A stretch of DNA of 64,000 bases from JAFIEN01 sp051859505. Lineage in GTDB: Bacteria; Pseudomonadota; Alphaproteobacteria; Rhodobacterales; Rhodobacteraceae. Shown here one piece after another: positions 32,483-42,300 of this stretch (position 1 is the stretch's first letter; each line of letters opens with the position of its first letter). A program made the translations under genes and the position numbers. The DNA is taken from contig JBHYFN010000002.1 in the NCBI GenBank assembly GCA_051859505.1, forward strand, positions 94,449 to 158,448, given 5' to 3'. The notes beneath the pieces were generated by a model. The model did not search any database. It saw nothing but the letters and a program-made list of their open reading frames with translations, and was not told the origin of the DNA.

Positions 32483-34012
32483 TCAGTCCTCGGGCGCCAT
32501 CCCACCGGCCGCGAGACCGGCCTCGACATAGGGTGCAAGACGCTCGGCCGCGCCGTCGCAGACGGCAGGCGGCGTGAAGGCGGCCAGCTTCGCCTGCCAG
32601 ATCGCAGTGGCCCGCTGATCGGCGCGCAAGGCGCCGTTTTCGGTCCAGAGGCCGTGGTTGGACAGATCGGCCACCAGTGGTTCGTAAAAGGCCGTCTGGT
32701 ATCGCTCCATCGTGTGACCGGCCGCGAAGAAATGGCCGCCGGGGGCGACCTCGGCAATTGCGTCGAAGGCCAGTGCGGCGGTGTCGGCGGCGGCAGGGCG
32801 GCACAACTCGGCCAGCATCTGGAGCGCCTCGACATCGAGAATGAACTTCTCGTAGCCGAAACAAAGCCCGCCCTCGAGCCAGCCCGCCGCATGGACGGTG
32901 ACGGTCGCCTGCGCCAGCATCGCGGCCCACAGGGCGTTGCCGGTCTCGGTCGCGCCCTGGGCGTCAGCGGTGTTCGCCGCCGCCCCGGTCGCCGAGCGCC
33001 ACGGCAGCCCGATATGCCGCGCCAGCTGGCCCGAGCCAAGATTGGCGCGGATATGTTCGGGCGTGCCAAAGGCCGGCGCGCCGGACTTCATGTCGACATT
33101 GGAGGAAAACCCCCCATAGGCCACAGGAGCGCCGGGGCGGGCCAGCTGCGCCAGGGTGATGCCGGCCAGCGCCTCGGCATGTTGCAGGACAAGGGCGCCG
33201 GCCACGGTGATCGGCGCCATCGCCCCGGCGAGGCAGAATGGGGTGATCAGGGCAAGCTGCCCGGCCCGCGCGAAATCGATCAGGCCGCGGGCCATCGGAA
33301 TATCCAGCTGGCGCGGAGAGTTGGAGTTGATCACGGTCGTGGCCCAGACCCCGTCTCCGAAGGCGGCCTCGTCCAGATCGAGCGCAAGGCGGATCATCTC
33401 GAAGGACTGCGCGACCTGCCCGCGCCCGCGCGCATAGACGAACAGCGGCTTGCTGCAATTCGTCAGCTGATCCTGCATCATGGCGTAATGGCGCTGGTGG
33501 ATCGGCACATCCTGCGGCTCGGCGCTGGGCCCGTGCATGTGGATCACGTCAAAGCCTTGCTGCAGGCGCAGAGTCTCGACAAAGCTGGCCCGGTTGCCGG
33601 GGCGGCGCCCACGCAGGGCATCGGTGACATTGGGGCAGCCCGACCCGGCCATGAAAAGCGCGGCGCCCGGCTCGAACATCTGTTCATGCGCGGGATCGGC
33701 GGCCCGCAGCCGGATGCGGCGCGGCGCGCGGGTAAGGGCCTCGGCTACGATATCGCGCCCGATGCGCACCAGCTGGCTGTCTTCATCGACCACTGCGCCC
33801 CCGGCCCGGAAAAGCGCCCGCGCCTCGTCCAGCAGAACCCGAACACCCAGGTCCTCGAGCACGCGCAGGGCGGTCTCGTGCATCGCCGCGACCTGATCGG
33901 CCGAGAACTCCTCCTGCGGCCCAAGCCGATGGCGCAACCGGGCATAGCCCTCGCGGCCGGGCATTGGCGCGCGCGGACGCCGCGATCTGCGCTGTTCCGT
34001 CATGCGGGCCAT
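32483..34012 (-). CDS. Trimethylamine methyltransferase (MttB) superfamily protein, non-pyrrolysine
   Basis: About 509 aa. Recognisable segments are VLEDLGVRVLLDEARALFRAGG at the N-terminus, HVHGP-like VIHMHGPSAEPQDVPIHQRH, INSNSPRQLDIPMARGL, CLAGAMAPITVAGALVLQHAEALAG and ALQMLAELCRPA. The frame is open to a TGA stop with no internal amber codon, so pyrrolysine is not used. Family members such as MtgB demethylate quaternary amines (glycine betaine and relatives) onto a corrinoid protein. No corrinoid protein or MtxA-type gene is adjacent, so the substrate and partner are unknown. ATG 34012 with GGTGAAAG upstream is preferred over ATG 34003. The 156 bp between it and the tRNA holds no recognised gene. 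Confidence 0.82.
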   Translation of the reverse strand: MARMTEQRRSRRPRAPMPGREGYARLRHRLGPQEEFSADQVAAMHETALRVLEDLGVRVLLDEARALFRAGGAVVDEDSQLVRIGRDIVAEALTRAPRRIRLRAADPAHEQMFEPGAALFMAGSGCPNVTDALRGRRPGNRASFVETLRLQQGFDVIHMHGPSAEPQDVPIHQRHYAMMQDQLTNCSKPLFVYARGRGQVAQSFEMIRLALDLDEAAFGDGVWATTVINSNSPRQLDIPMARGLIDFARAGQLALITPFCLAGAMAPITVAGALVLQHAEALAGITLAQLARPGAPVAYGGFSSNVDMKSGAPAFGTPEHIRANLGSGQLARHIGLPWRSATGAAANTADAQGATETGNALWAAMLAQATVTVHAAGWLEGGLCFGYEKFILDVEALQMLAELCRPAAADTAALAFDAIAEVAPGGHFFAAGHTMERYQTAFYEPLVADLSNHGLWTENGALRADQRATAIWQAKLAAFTPPAVCDGAAERLAPYVEAGLAAGGMAPED

Positions 34013-34168
34013 ACTTTCACCGGCGAGAAGGTGGGGCAATCTGTGATGGCACGGGGTCCGCAAGATCACGCCTCGGCCGCAATCCTTCCGATGGCAAAGG
34101 CTTGCTGCACGCCACTGCGCGGCCGAGGACGGTTCGTTGCGCGATATTCCGGGGGCGGGTGGAAAGAG

Positions 34169-34255
<87 letters not shown>

Positions 34256-34416
34256 AGGTCGTGTGGGACGCGATTTAAGGGGGCCGTGCGGGCGTGTCAA
34301 CGCGATAATGCGCCGTCCGCCGGGCAGGGCGCGGTCGGCCTTCTGCGCGGAAATGCGCCTTGTCTGACAGCGCCCCGGCCTGTAAATCCCCCTCACCTTG
34401 AAGAGGAACGGGCGCC

Positions 34417-35397
34417 ATGTCGAAACTTGTGACCATCTTCGGCGGATCGGGATTCGTCGGTCGGTACATCGCCCGGCGCCTCGCGACGGAAGGCTGGCGC
34501 GTCAGGGTGGCGGTGCGGCGGCCGAACGAGGCGAATTTCGTGCGCACCTACGGGGTCGTCGGACAGGTCGAACCCGTGCTGGCCAATGTCCGCGACGATG
34601 CCAGTGTCCGCGCGGCCCTGGGCGGGGCGGAGGCCGTGGTGAACTGCGTCGGCATTCTGGCCGAATCCGGCAAGAACAGCTTCAAGGCCGTGCAGGAAGA
34701 GGGGGCCGCCCGCATTGCCCGCATCGCCGCCGAGGAAGGTGTCGCCCGCATGGTCCAGCTTTCCGCGATCGGCGCTTCGGCCGAAGCGGCGAGCCTCTAT
34801 GCCCGCACCAAGGCGGCCGGAGAGGCGGCGGTCCTGTCCCATTTCCCCGATGCCATGATCCTTCGGCCCTCGATCATCTTCGGCAGCGAGGATCAGTTCT
34901 TCAACCGCTTCGCCGGCCTCGCGCGCCTTGGCCCGCTTCTGCCGGTCGTAGGGGCGGGCACGCGGTTCCAGCCGGTCTGGGTCGATGACGTGGCCAGGGT
35001 TGCGGTGATGGGGGTTCTGGGGCAGGCGCCGGGAGGGATCTACGAACTCGGCGGCCCGGATATCCGCAGTTTCCGCGATCTGATGGGCGAGATGCTCGAG
35101 ACGATCCGGCGCCGCCGGCTTGTCATCAACATGCCCTTCCCCGTCGCGCGGCTTATGGCAACGGTGTTTTCCGTCGGAGAGGTGGTGTCGCTTGGCCTTG
35201 TCAAGGCGCCGCTCACGCGGGACCAGATCGCCAATCTGGCCATCGACAATGTCGTGAGCGAGGGTGCGCGCGGCTTTGCCGACCTGGGGATCGAGCCGGT
35301 CGCGATGTCGGTCGTTCTGCCCGATTATCTCTGGCGGTTCCGCCCCTCGGGCCAGTATTCCGACATCAAGAAGTCGGCGCAGTATCTGAAGCCCTGA
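34417..35397 (+). CDS. Complex I NDUFA9-subunit family protein (atypical SDR, NAD(P)-binding)
   Basis: A 326-aa protein. LVTIFGGSGFVGRYIARRLA is the GG-x-G-x-x-G nucleotide-binding motif of atypical short-chain dehydrogenases. AVVNCVGILAESGKNSF and QLSAIGASAEAASLYARTKAAGE match the NDUFA9/ubiquinone-dependent subgroup, in which the catalytic Tyr is retained or lost depending on the branch. In alphaproteobacteria these may assemble with NADH dehydrogenase or act in quinone metabolism; neither is shown by sequence. RBS GAAGAGGAACG precedes the ATG. The 160 bp upstream to the tRNA contain no other gene that I can support. Confidence 0.87.
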   Translation: MSKLVTIFGGSGFVGRYIARRLATEGWRVRVAVRRPNEANFVRTYGVVGQVEPVLANVRDDASVRAALGGAEAVVNCVGILAESGKNSFKAVQEEGAARIARIAAEEGVARMVQLSAIGASAEAASLYARTKAAGEAAVLSHFPDAMILRPSIIFGSEDQFFNRFAGLARLGPLLPVVGAGTRFQPVWVDDVARVAVMGVLGQAPGGIYELGGPDIRSFRDLMGEMLETIRRRRLVINMPFPVARLMATVFSVGEVVSLGLVKAPLTRDQIANLAIDNVVSEGARGFADLGIEPVAMSVVLPDYLWRFRPSGQYSDIKKSAQYLKP

Positions 35398-35425
35398 TCG
35401 ACCGGGCCGAAGCGCGCCGGCGCCT

Positions 35426-36229
35426 TCAGGTATAGGCGACCCAAAGCAGGATCGTGCCCAGCACCAGCCGGTAGATCACATAGGGCGTGAAGCTGACGCT
35501 GCGCAGCAGCCGCATCATGAAGGCGAGCGCGCCAAGGGCCGCGAAGAACGACAGGACAGCGACGATCGCGCCATCGCGCGCAGCCTGCGCATCCGCGGTG
35601 ACGGCGACTTCCAGCCCCAGAAGCGTGCCCGAGGCGATGATCGTCGGGATCGACATCAGCATCGCCAGCCGCGCCGCATCGGGCCGGGCATAGCCCAGCA
35701 TCCGCCCCGCCGTGATCGTGATGCCCGAGCGCGACGTGCCCGGGATCAGCGACACCGCCTGCCAGAGCCCCATGACCAGCGCATCCCGAAGCGTCCAGCC
35801 TTCGGCCTTGCGCGTGACCCCTCCGTTCTGATCGGCCCAGTAAAGAACGATGCCGAAGATGATCATGGACCAGCCGATCAGGGCGGTGCTGCGCATCAGC
35901 TCGGTCATGCCGGTAAGCTTGAGGATCAGCCCGACGATCACGACCGGGATCGTCGCGATGATCAGGCAGAGTGCCAGGAAGGCCCCTCGCGTATCCACCT
36001 TGCCGCGCAGAAGGCGGAGAGAGCCGAGCGCAGCCTCGCGCACATCGCGCCAGAAGAACAGGACGACGGCGAAAAGCGTGCCGACATGCGCCGCCACGTC
36101 GATCACGAGGCCCTGATCCTCAAGCGCGGTCAGGTTCGGCAGCAGGATCAGATGCGCGGAAGACGAGATCGGCAGGAACTCCGTGATCCCCTGGATCAGC
36201 GCCACCAGTACCAGATTGAAAAGTGTCAT
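35426..36229 (-). CDS. uppP: Undecaprenyl-diphosphatase (UppP/BacA)
   Basis: A 267-aa multi-pass membrane protein. ALIQGITEFLPISSSAHLIL is the E-F-L-P-[IV]-S-S-[ST]-[GA]-H signature. LIPGTSRSGITITAGRMLG is the second conserved P-G-x-S-R-S-G-x-T motif. It recycles undecaprenyl diphosphate to the monophosphate carrier for cell-wall synthesis and can confer bacitracin tolerance. ATG 36229 is preceded by CAGGGCGG; an ATG at 36268 would add 13 non-conserved residues. Convergent with the NDUFA9-like gene, 28 bp between stops. Confidence 0.94.
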   Translation of the reverse strand: MTLFNLVLVALIQGITEFLPISSSAHLILLPNLTALEDQGLVIDVAAHVGTLFAVVLFFWRDVREAALGSLRLLRGKVDTRGAFLALCLIIATIPVVIVGLILKLTGMTELMRSTALIGWSMIIFGIVLYWADQNGGVTRKAEGWTLRDALVMGLWQAVSLIPGTSRSGITITAGRMLGYARPDAARLAMLMSIPTIIASGTLLGLEVAVTADAQAARDGAIVAVLSFFAALGALAFMMRLLRSVSFTPYVIYRLVLGTILLWVAYT

Positions 36230-36369
36230 CGCCGCCCGCCCTGATTCGTCGCCGCCGAAACTAAACATCTGATCGACCGGCGGAAGAAGAAAACAAGTAA
36301 CGAACCGGACCTAAATTTCCCGGGAATCTTGCGAAAAGTCCCGGCGACCCCTCAACATCACTCAAACAA

Positions 36370-36403
36370 GGTCAGCACTAATGACTTTTCTTTTCCCCTG
36401 ACC
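36370..36403. promoter_or_regulatory. Inverted repeat GGTCAG / CTGACC upstream of gltD
   Basis: In the 209-bp divergent gap between uppP and gltD, GGTCAG (36370-36375) and CTGACC (36398-36403) form a 6-bp inverted repeat with a 22-bp A/T-rich centre, about 35 bp before gltD. No sigma-54 (-24/-12) box was evident. It is a weak candidate regulatory site for the glutamate synthase operon. Confidence 0.25.
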
Positions 36404-36438
36404 CGCCGTAAAGAGCGGATGCACGTCAGGAGGGGGCC

Positions 36439-37872
36439 ATGGCCGAAGACAGGATGCTCAAGTTCGTGACCGTCGCGCGGGACATGCCCGAAAAGCGGCC
36501 GCCCGACCTGCGCCGGCAGGATTTCGACGAGATCTATGCCGAATATGCCGAGGTGAAAGCCGAGGAACAGGCCGCGCGCTGTTCGCAATGCGGCGTGCCC
36601 TATTGCCAGACCCATTGCCCGCTGCACAACAACATCCCCGACTGGCTTCGGATGACGGCCGCCGGACGCCTGCAGGAGGCCTATGAGCTTAGTCAGGCGA
36701 CCAACACCTTCCCCGAGATCTGTGGCCGCATCTGCCCGCAGGATCGCCTTTGCGAAGGCAATTGCGTGATCGAACAGGCGGGGCACGGCACCGTCACCAT
36801 CGGCTCGATCGAGAAATACATCACCGATACCGCCTGGGAGCAGGGCTGGGTCAAGCCGATCCGCCCCGCGCAGGAAAGGTCCGAAAGCGTGGGCATCATC
36901 GGCGCCGGGCCCGGCGGCCTGGCCGCGGCCGATATGCTGCGGCGCCAGGGCGTGCAGGTCACGGTCTATGACCGCTATGACCGCGCCGGCGGGCTGATGA
37001 CCTACGGGATTCCCGGCTTCAAGCTGGAAAAGCCGGTCGTGATGCAGCGGATCGAGCAGCTGCGCGACGGCGGGGTCGAATTCGTCCTGAACTGCAACGT
37101 GGGCGAGGATCTGTCCTTCGACGCGATCCGCGGCAAGCATGATGCGGTGCTGATCGCAACGGGCGTCTACAAATCGCGCGAGCTGGAGGCTGCGGGGGCC
37201 GATGCCGATGGCGTGGTCCGTGCGATCGACTACCTGACCGCCTCGAACCGCAAGAGCTTTGGCGACGATGTGCCGGAATTTGACAGCGGCGCGCTGAACG
37301 CCGAAGGCAAGCGCGTCGTGGTGATCGGGGGCGGCGATACGGCGATGGATTGCGTGCGCACGGCCGTTCGCCAGGGCGCCACATCGGTCAAATGCCTCTA
37401 CCGGCGCGACCGCGCCAACATGCCCGGCTCGCAGCGCGAGGTCGCCAATGCCGAGGAAGAGGGCGTGGAATTCGTCTGGCTTACCGCGCCGGACGGTTTC
37501 GAAGGCGATCCCGTGACCGGCGTCGTGGTGCAGAGAATGCGCCTTGGTCAGGCCGATGCCACCGGCCGCCGCGCGCCCGAGGTGATCGAAGGGGCCGACT
37601 ATATCGAAGCCGCCGATCTGGTGATCATGGCGCTTGGCTTCGAACCCGAAGACCTGCCCGCGCTCTGGGGTGTCGAGGGCCTCGAGGTGACGCGCTGGGG
37701 CACGATCCGGGCGGATTTCACCACCGGGCAGACCAGCCTCGAGGGTGTTTACGCCGCCGGGGATATCGTGCGGGGTGCCTCGCTTGTCGTCTGGGCGATC
37801 CGGGACGGGCGCGATGCGGCGACCGCGATCCTTGAGTATCTGAGCCAGCCGGCCTCGGTCGCGGCAGAATGA
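36439..37872 (+). CDS. gltD: Glutamate synthase (NADPH) small subunit
   Basis: A 477-aa flavoprotein. The N-terminal Fe-S domain has CSQCGVPYCQTHCPLHNNIPDW and GRICPQDRLCEGNCVIEQ, eight cysteines for two [4Fe-4S] clusters. IIGAGPGGLAAADMLRRQGV binds FAD, VVVIGGGDTAMDCVRTAVRQ binds NADPH, and GVYAAGDIVRG closes the FAD site. It supplies electrons from NADPH to GltB for glutamate formation from glutamine and 2-oxoglutarate. RBS CAGGAGGGGGCC precedes the ATG. It comes before gltB, with two exported paralogues between; 25 bp separate it from the first. Confidence 0.96.
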   Translation: MAEDRMLKFVTVARDMPEKRPPDLRRQDFDEIYAEYAEVKAEEQAARCSQCGVPYCQTHCPLHNNIPDWLRMTAAGRLQEAYELSQATNTFPEICGRICPQDRLCEGNCVIEQAGHGTVTIGSIEKYITDTAWEQGWVKPIRPAQERSESVGIIGAGPGGLAAADMLRRQGVQVTVYDRYDRAGGLMTYGIPGFKLEKPVVMQRIEQLRDGGVEFVLNCNVGEDLSFDAIRGKHDAVLIATGVYKSRELEAAGADADGVVRAIDYLTASNRKSFGDDVPEFDSGALNAEGKRVVVIGGGDTAMDCVRTAVRQGATSVKCLYRRDRANMPGSQREVANAEEEGVEFVWLTAPDGFEGDPVTGVVVQRMRLGQADATGRRAPEVIEGADYIEAADLVIMALGFEPEDLPALWGVEGLEVTRWGTIRADFTTGQTSLEGVYAAGDIVRGASLVVWAIRDGRDAATAILEYLSQPASVAAE

Positions 37873-37897
37873 TCGAAAAGCAAGTGGAGGACGAGTC

Positions 37898-38602
37898 GTG
37901 AGAGTGATTGCCCTGAGCGCGGCCCTTGCGGCCCTCCCCGCCGTTTCGGTGCTGGCCGGAGACGCGAACCGGACCTTTTCGATGCCGCAGGGCTGCGAAG
38001 CCTATGCGACGATCCAGAAGCGCGGTTGCATCGTCACCCACCATTTCCGCTGCGATGCCGATCCCGAAGGCCATCAGCGCCGGGTCGATCTTGACGAAGA
38101 CGGCATGGTCTACATGGGCATGATCGACAGCGAAACCCAGTGGATCGAAAGCTATTTCCCCGATCGCGGCGAGACCACGCGGCTGCTTCCCGGTGCTGCC
38201 GATCCGGCCTCGCTGACCGAACTGATCGAGACCGGGCGCGATGTGATGGACTTTCAGACCATGTCGGACATCTTCGGCATCCGCACCTATCGGGGTGTCG
38301 ACCGTTTGACCGGCAATGTCATCACGCTTGACGGTGTCGACCTGCACGAGACCGAATTCGAAATGGAGGTCTTCGACGACTTCGGCAATCTGCTTTGGTC
38401 CGCGACCGGACAGGAATTCATCCAGAAGGAGTGGCGCACCTTCCTGTCCGGGACACGCACCTTTGACACCGGGCTCGAAGTATTCGACACGGACAACCGC
38501 CCGGTCGAGATCATTCTTCCGGGGCAGCCGGGATTCCTCTCCTCGAACCCGCGCCATGAGTGTGGTCTGATGATGTCGAAAGCGGGGATCGGGGCGCAAT
38601 GA
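37898..38602 (+). CDS. Exported four-cysteine protein of unknown function, paralogue 1 of the gltD-gltB insert
   Basis: A 234-aa protein with signal peptide MRVIALSAALAALPAVSVLAG and a mature part with no membrane segment. Cysteines at 33, 44, 52 and 222 are all conserved in the next gene. Shared motifs include HHFRCDADPEG, RRVDLDEDG, ETQWIESYFP, PASLTELIETG, GVDRLTG, EFIQKEWR and HECGLMMS. Two disulfides in the periplasm are likely. GTG 37898 has GGAGG 7 bp upstream. The stop overlaps the next start (ATGATG), so the pair is translationally coupled. I recognise no family and infer no enzyme activity. Placement within the glutamate synthase operon suggests co-expression with gltBD. Confidence 0.82.
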   Translation: MRVIALSAALAALPAVSVLAGDANRTFSMPQGCEAYATIQKRGCIVTHHFRCDADPEGHQRRVDLDEDGMVYMGMIDSETQWIESYFPDRGETTRLLPGAADPASLTELIETGRDVMDFQTMSDIFGIRTYRGVDRLTGNVITLDGVDLHETEFEMEVFDDFGNLLWSATGQEFIQKEWRTFLSGTRTFDTGLEVFDTDNRPVEIILPGQPGFLSSNPRHECGLMMSKAGIGAQ

Positions 38603-39348
38603 TGCGGTTTCTTGTCGTCGGGCTTGTCACCCTGCCCGGTCTTGCGCTGCCCGGTCTCGCGGTTGCGCAATCGGCGCAGACCTTTGCCTTGCCCTCGGGC
38701 TGCACCGCCTATCTCACGATCCAGCAGGCGGATTGCAGCGTGTCGCACCACTTCACCTGCGAGGCGGATCCCGAAGGGTTGCAGCGGCGCGTCGATCTGG
38801 ATGAAGAGGGCGTGACCTATTTCGGCGCCATCGACGCCGAGACGCAGTGGGTCGAAAGCTACTTTCCGATCACCGGGCATTCGGAATTCCTCATGCCCGA
38901 TCCGCCGCGGCCGGCCAGCCTGACGGAGCTGATCGAGACGGGGATCAACGAATACGACTTCAACACCTCCTCGCCCGAATACGGCACGACCCGCTATGTC
39001 GGCGTGGATCGCCTGACCGGCGAGACGGTGACGATCGACGGCGTGACGCTGGACCGGACGGAGTATTCGATCACCGCCTATGACGCTTTCGAGAACGAGA
39101 TCTGGTCCTCCTCCGGCCGGGAATTCATCAGCCGCGAGTGGCGGATGTTCATCGGCGGCGAAAGCACAACGGTCACGCCGGAAGAGTCATGGGACACGGA
39201 TTCGACGCCCGTCGAGTTCCTCTTCCCCGGCGATCCCGGCTTTCTCTCGGCCCGGCCCAAACACGGCTGCGGCCTGATGATGTCGGCCCTGCCCCCCGAG
39301 TTTCTTCCTGCAACCCAAGCCAAGGAGATCGCAGATGACGCACTATGA
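38599..39348 (+). CDS. Exported four-cysteine protein of unknown function, paralogue 2 of the gltD-gltB insert
   Basis: A 249-aa protein with signal peptide MMRFLVVGLVTLPGLALPGLAVAQ. Cysteines 35, 46, 54 and 224 match those of paralogue 1. Corresponding motifs are HHFTCEADPEG, RRVDLDEEG, ETQWVESYFP, PASLTELIETG, YVGVDRLTGETVTIDGV, EFISREWRMFIGG and HGCGLMMS. The C-terminus has an extra tail of about 20 residues that encodes the gltB ribosome-binding site; the last 14 bp overlap gltB. The start overlaps the paralogue 1 stop. Tandem duplication followed by divergence is evident. Function unknown. Confidence 0.82.
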   Translation: MMRFLVVGLVTLPGLALPGLAVAQSAQTFALPSGCTAYLTIQQADCSVSHHFTCEADPEGLQRRVDLDEEGVTYFGAIDAETQWVESYFPITGHSEFLMPDPPRPASLTELIETGINEYDFNTSSPEYGTTRYVGVDRLTGETVTIDGVTLDRTEYSITAYDAFENEIWSSSGREFISREWRMFIGGESTTVTPEESWDTDSTPVEFLFPGDPGFLSARPKHGCGLMMSALPPEFLPATQAKEIADDAL

Positions 39349-42300
39349 TGACGCATGGGTTGCCGCCGAAACCGCCAAGCGCGAATGGATGGCCGAGCAC
39401 GGCCTTTACAAGGCCGATGACGAACATGCCTCTTGCGGGGTGGGCTTCGTCGTGGCCATCGACGGGCAGCCCTCGCGGCAGGTGGTCGAGAACGGGATCA
39501 CCGCGCTCAAGGCCGTGTGGCATCGGGGCGCCGTGGATGCCGATGGCAAGACGGGCGACGGGGCGGGGATCCATGTGCAGATCCCCGTGCGCTTCTTCTA
39601 CGATCAGGTTCGCCGCACAGGGCACGAGCCCGATATGGAAAAGCTGATCGCCGTCGGTCAGGTCTTTCTGCCCCGCACCGATTTCGGCGCGCAGGAACGC
39701 TGCCGGACGATCGTGGAAACCGAGGTGATCCGCATGGGTCACTATATCTACGGCTGGCGCCACGTGCCGGTGAACACCGCCGTTCTGGGCGAAAAGGCCA
39801 ATGCCACCCGGCCCGAGATCGAACAGATCCTGATCCGTTGCGAAAAGGATATCGACGAAGAGGCCTTCGAGCGCGAGCTTTACATCATCCGCCGCCGGAT
39901 CGAGAAGGCGGCCATCGCGGCGCAGATCCCGGGGCTGTATCTGGCAAGCCTGTCGTGCCGGTCGGTCATCTACAAGGGCATGATGCTGGCCGAGCAGGTG
40001 GCCGAATTCTATCCCGACCTGCAGGACGACCGCTTCGAAAGCGCTTTCGCGATCTATCACCAGCGCTATTCGACCAACACCTTTCCCCAGTGGAGCCTTG
40101 CCCAACCCTTCCGCATGCTCGCCCATAACGGCGAGATCAACACGCTGAAGGGCAACGTCAACTGGATGAAAAGCCATGAGATCCGCATGGCCTCTTCGAC
40201 CTTCGGTGAGATGGCCGAGGACATAAAGCCGATCATCCCCGCCGGCACGTCCGACAGCGGCGCGCTGGATGCGGTGTTCGAGGCGATGGTCCGCGCGGGC
40301 CGCAATGCGCCGATGGCCAAGACGATGCTGGTCCCCGAAGCCTGGTCCAAGATGACGGGCGAGATGAAGAAGTCCTGGCAGGACATGTATGCCTATTGCA
40401 ACTCGGTGATGGAGCCGTGGGACGGCCCCGCCGCCCTGGCGATGACCGATGGCCGCTGGGTCTGCGGCGGGTTGGACCGCAACGGTCTGCGCCCGATGCG
40501 CTATGTGGTGACGGGCGACGGGCTGCTGATCGCGGGATCTGAGGCCGGGATGGTCCCGACAGAGGAACGCAGCGTCCGTGCCAAGGGCGCGCTGGGGCCG
40601 GGGCAGATGATCGCGGTCGATATGGCCGAGGGGAAGCTCTATTTCGACACCGAGCTGAAGGACAAGCTGGCCGCCGCCCAGCCGTTTGGCGACTGGATCG
40701 AAAAGGTCGTCGATCTGAATGTTCTTTTGCGCGACGTGCCGGAAAAGGCGCTGTATTCCGGTGCGGAATTGCGCAAGCGCCAGATCGCGGCGGGCTATTC
40801 CATCGAGGAACTGGAACAGGTTCTGGCCCCGATGGCCGAGGACGGCAAGGAAATGGTCGCCTCGATGGGCGACGACACGCCGCCTGCCGTTCTGTCCGCG
40901 CAATACCGGCCGCTGTCGCATTACTTCCGCCAGAACTTCAGCCAGGTGACGAACCCGCCCATCGACTCGCTTCGGGAAGCGCGGGTGATGAGCCTCAAGA
41001 CCCGGTTCGGCAACCTCAAGAACGTGCTGGACGAGGATTCGAGCCAGACCGAGATCCTGGTCCTTGAAAGCCCCTTCATCGCCAATGCCGAATTCGAGGT
41101 GATGGTCGCCCAGTTCGGCGGGCAGGTCGCCTTCATCGACTGCACCTTCGAGGCGGGGCACGATGCCCTGCGGCAGGGGCTGGAACGTATCCGGGCCGAG
41201 GCCGAGGATGCCGTGCGCTCGGGTGCGGCGCATATCGTGCTGACCGACCAGCATCAGGACGAGGGCAAGGTGCCCATGCCGATGATCCTGGCCACCAGCG
41301 CGGTGCATAGCTGGCTTACGCGCAAGGGCCTTCGGACCTTCACCTCGATCAACGTGCGGTCTGCCGAATGCATCGACCCGCATTACTTCGCGGTGCTGAT
41401 CTCCTCGGGCGCGACCACGGTCAACGCCTATCTGGCGCAGGACAGCATCGCCGATCGGGTGGAACGCGGGCTGATCGAAGGCACGCTTCTGGATGCGATG
41501 CGCCGCTACCGTGCGGCCATCGACGCGGGCCTTCTCAAGATCATGTCGAAGATGGGGATCTCGGTCATCTCCTCCTATCGCGGCGGTCTGAATTTCGAGG
41601 CGGTGGGGCTGAGCCGCGCCATGTGCGCCGAGTATTTCCCCGGCATGCACAGCCGGATTTCCGGCATCGGCCTGCATGGCATCCAGCATAAGCTGGAGCA
41701 GGTCCATGCCCGCGGCTGGACGGGCGGCAGCGACGTGTTGCCCATCGGCGGCTTCTACAAGGCGCGCCGGTCGGGCGAGAAACACGCCTGGGAAGCGCAG
41801 ACGATGCACCTTCTGCAGTCGGCTTGCGACCGCGGCTCCTACGAGATGTGGAAGCGCTATACCGCCGCGCTCGAGGCGAACCCGCCGATCCAGCTGCGCG
41901 ACCTTCTGGCGATCAAGCCTTTGGGCAAGCCTGTCCCTATCGAAGAGGTGGAAAGCGTCACCGCGATCCGCAAGCGGTTCGTCACGCCGGGGATGAGCCT
42001 TGGCGCGCTGTCGCCCGAGGCGCACAAGACGCTGAACGTCGCGATGAACCGCATCGGCGCCAAGTCCGACAGCGGCGAGGGCGGCGAGGATCCGGCGCAT
42101 TTCGTGCCCGAACCCAACGGCGACAACCCGAGTGCGAAGATCAAGCAGGTGGCGAGCGGTCGCTTCGGGGTGACGGCCGAATACCTCAACCATTGCGAAG
42201 AGCTTGAGATCAAGGTCGCGCAAGGCGCCAAGCCCGGCGAGGGCGGGCAGTTGCCGGGGATGAAGGTCACGGCCCTCATCGCGCGGCTGCGGCATTCGAC

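Noticed and set aside
32483..34012. Pyrrolysine-containing MttB
   Set aside because: No in-frame TAG codon occurs within the gene; the frame reads through to TGA.
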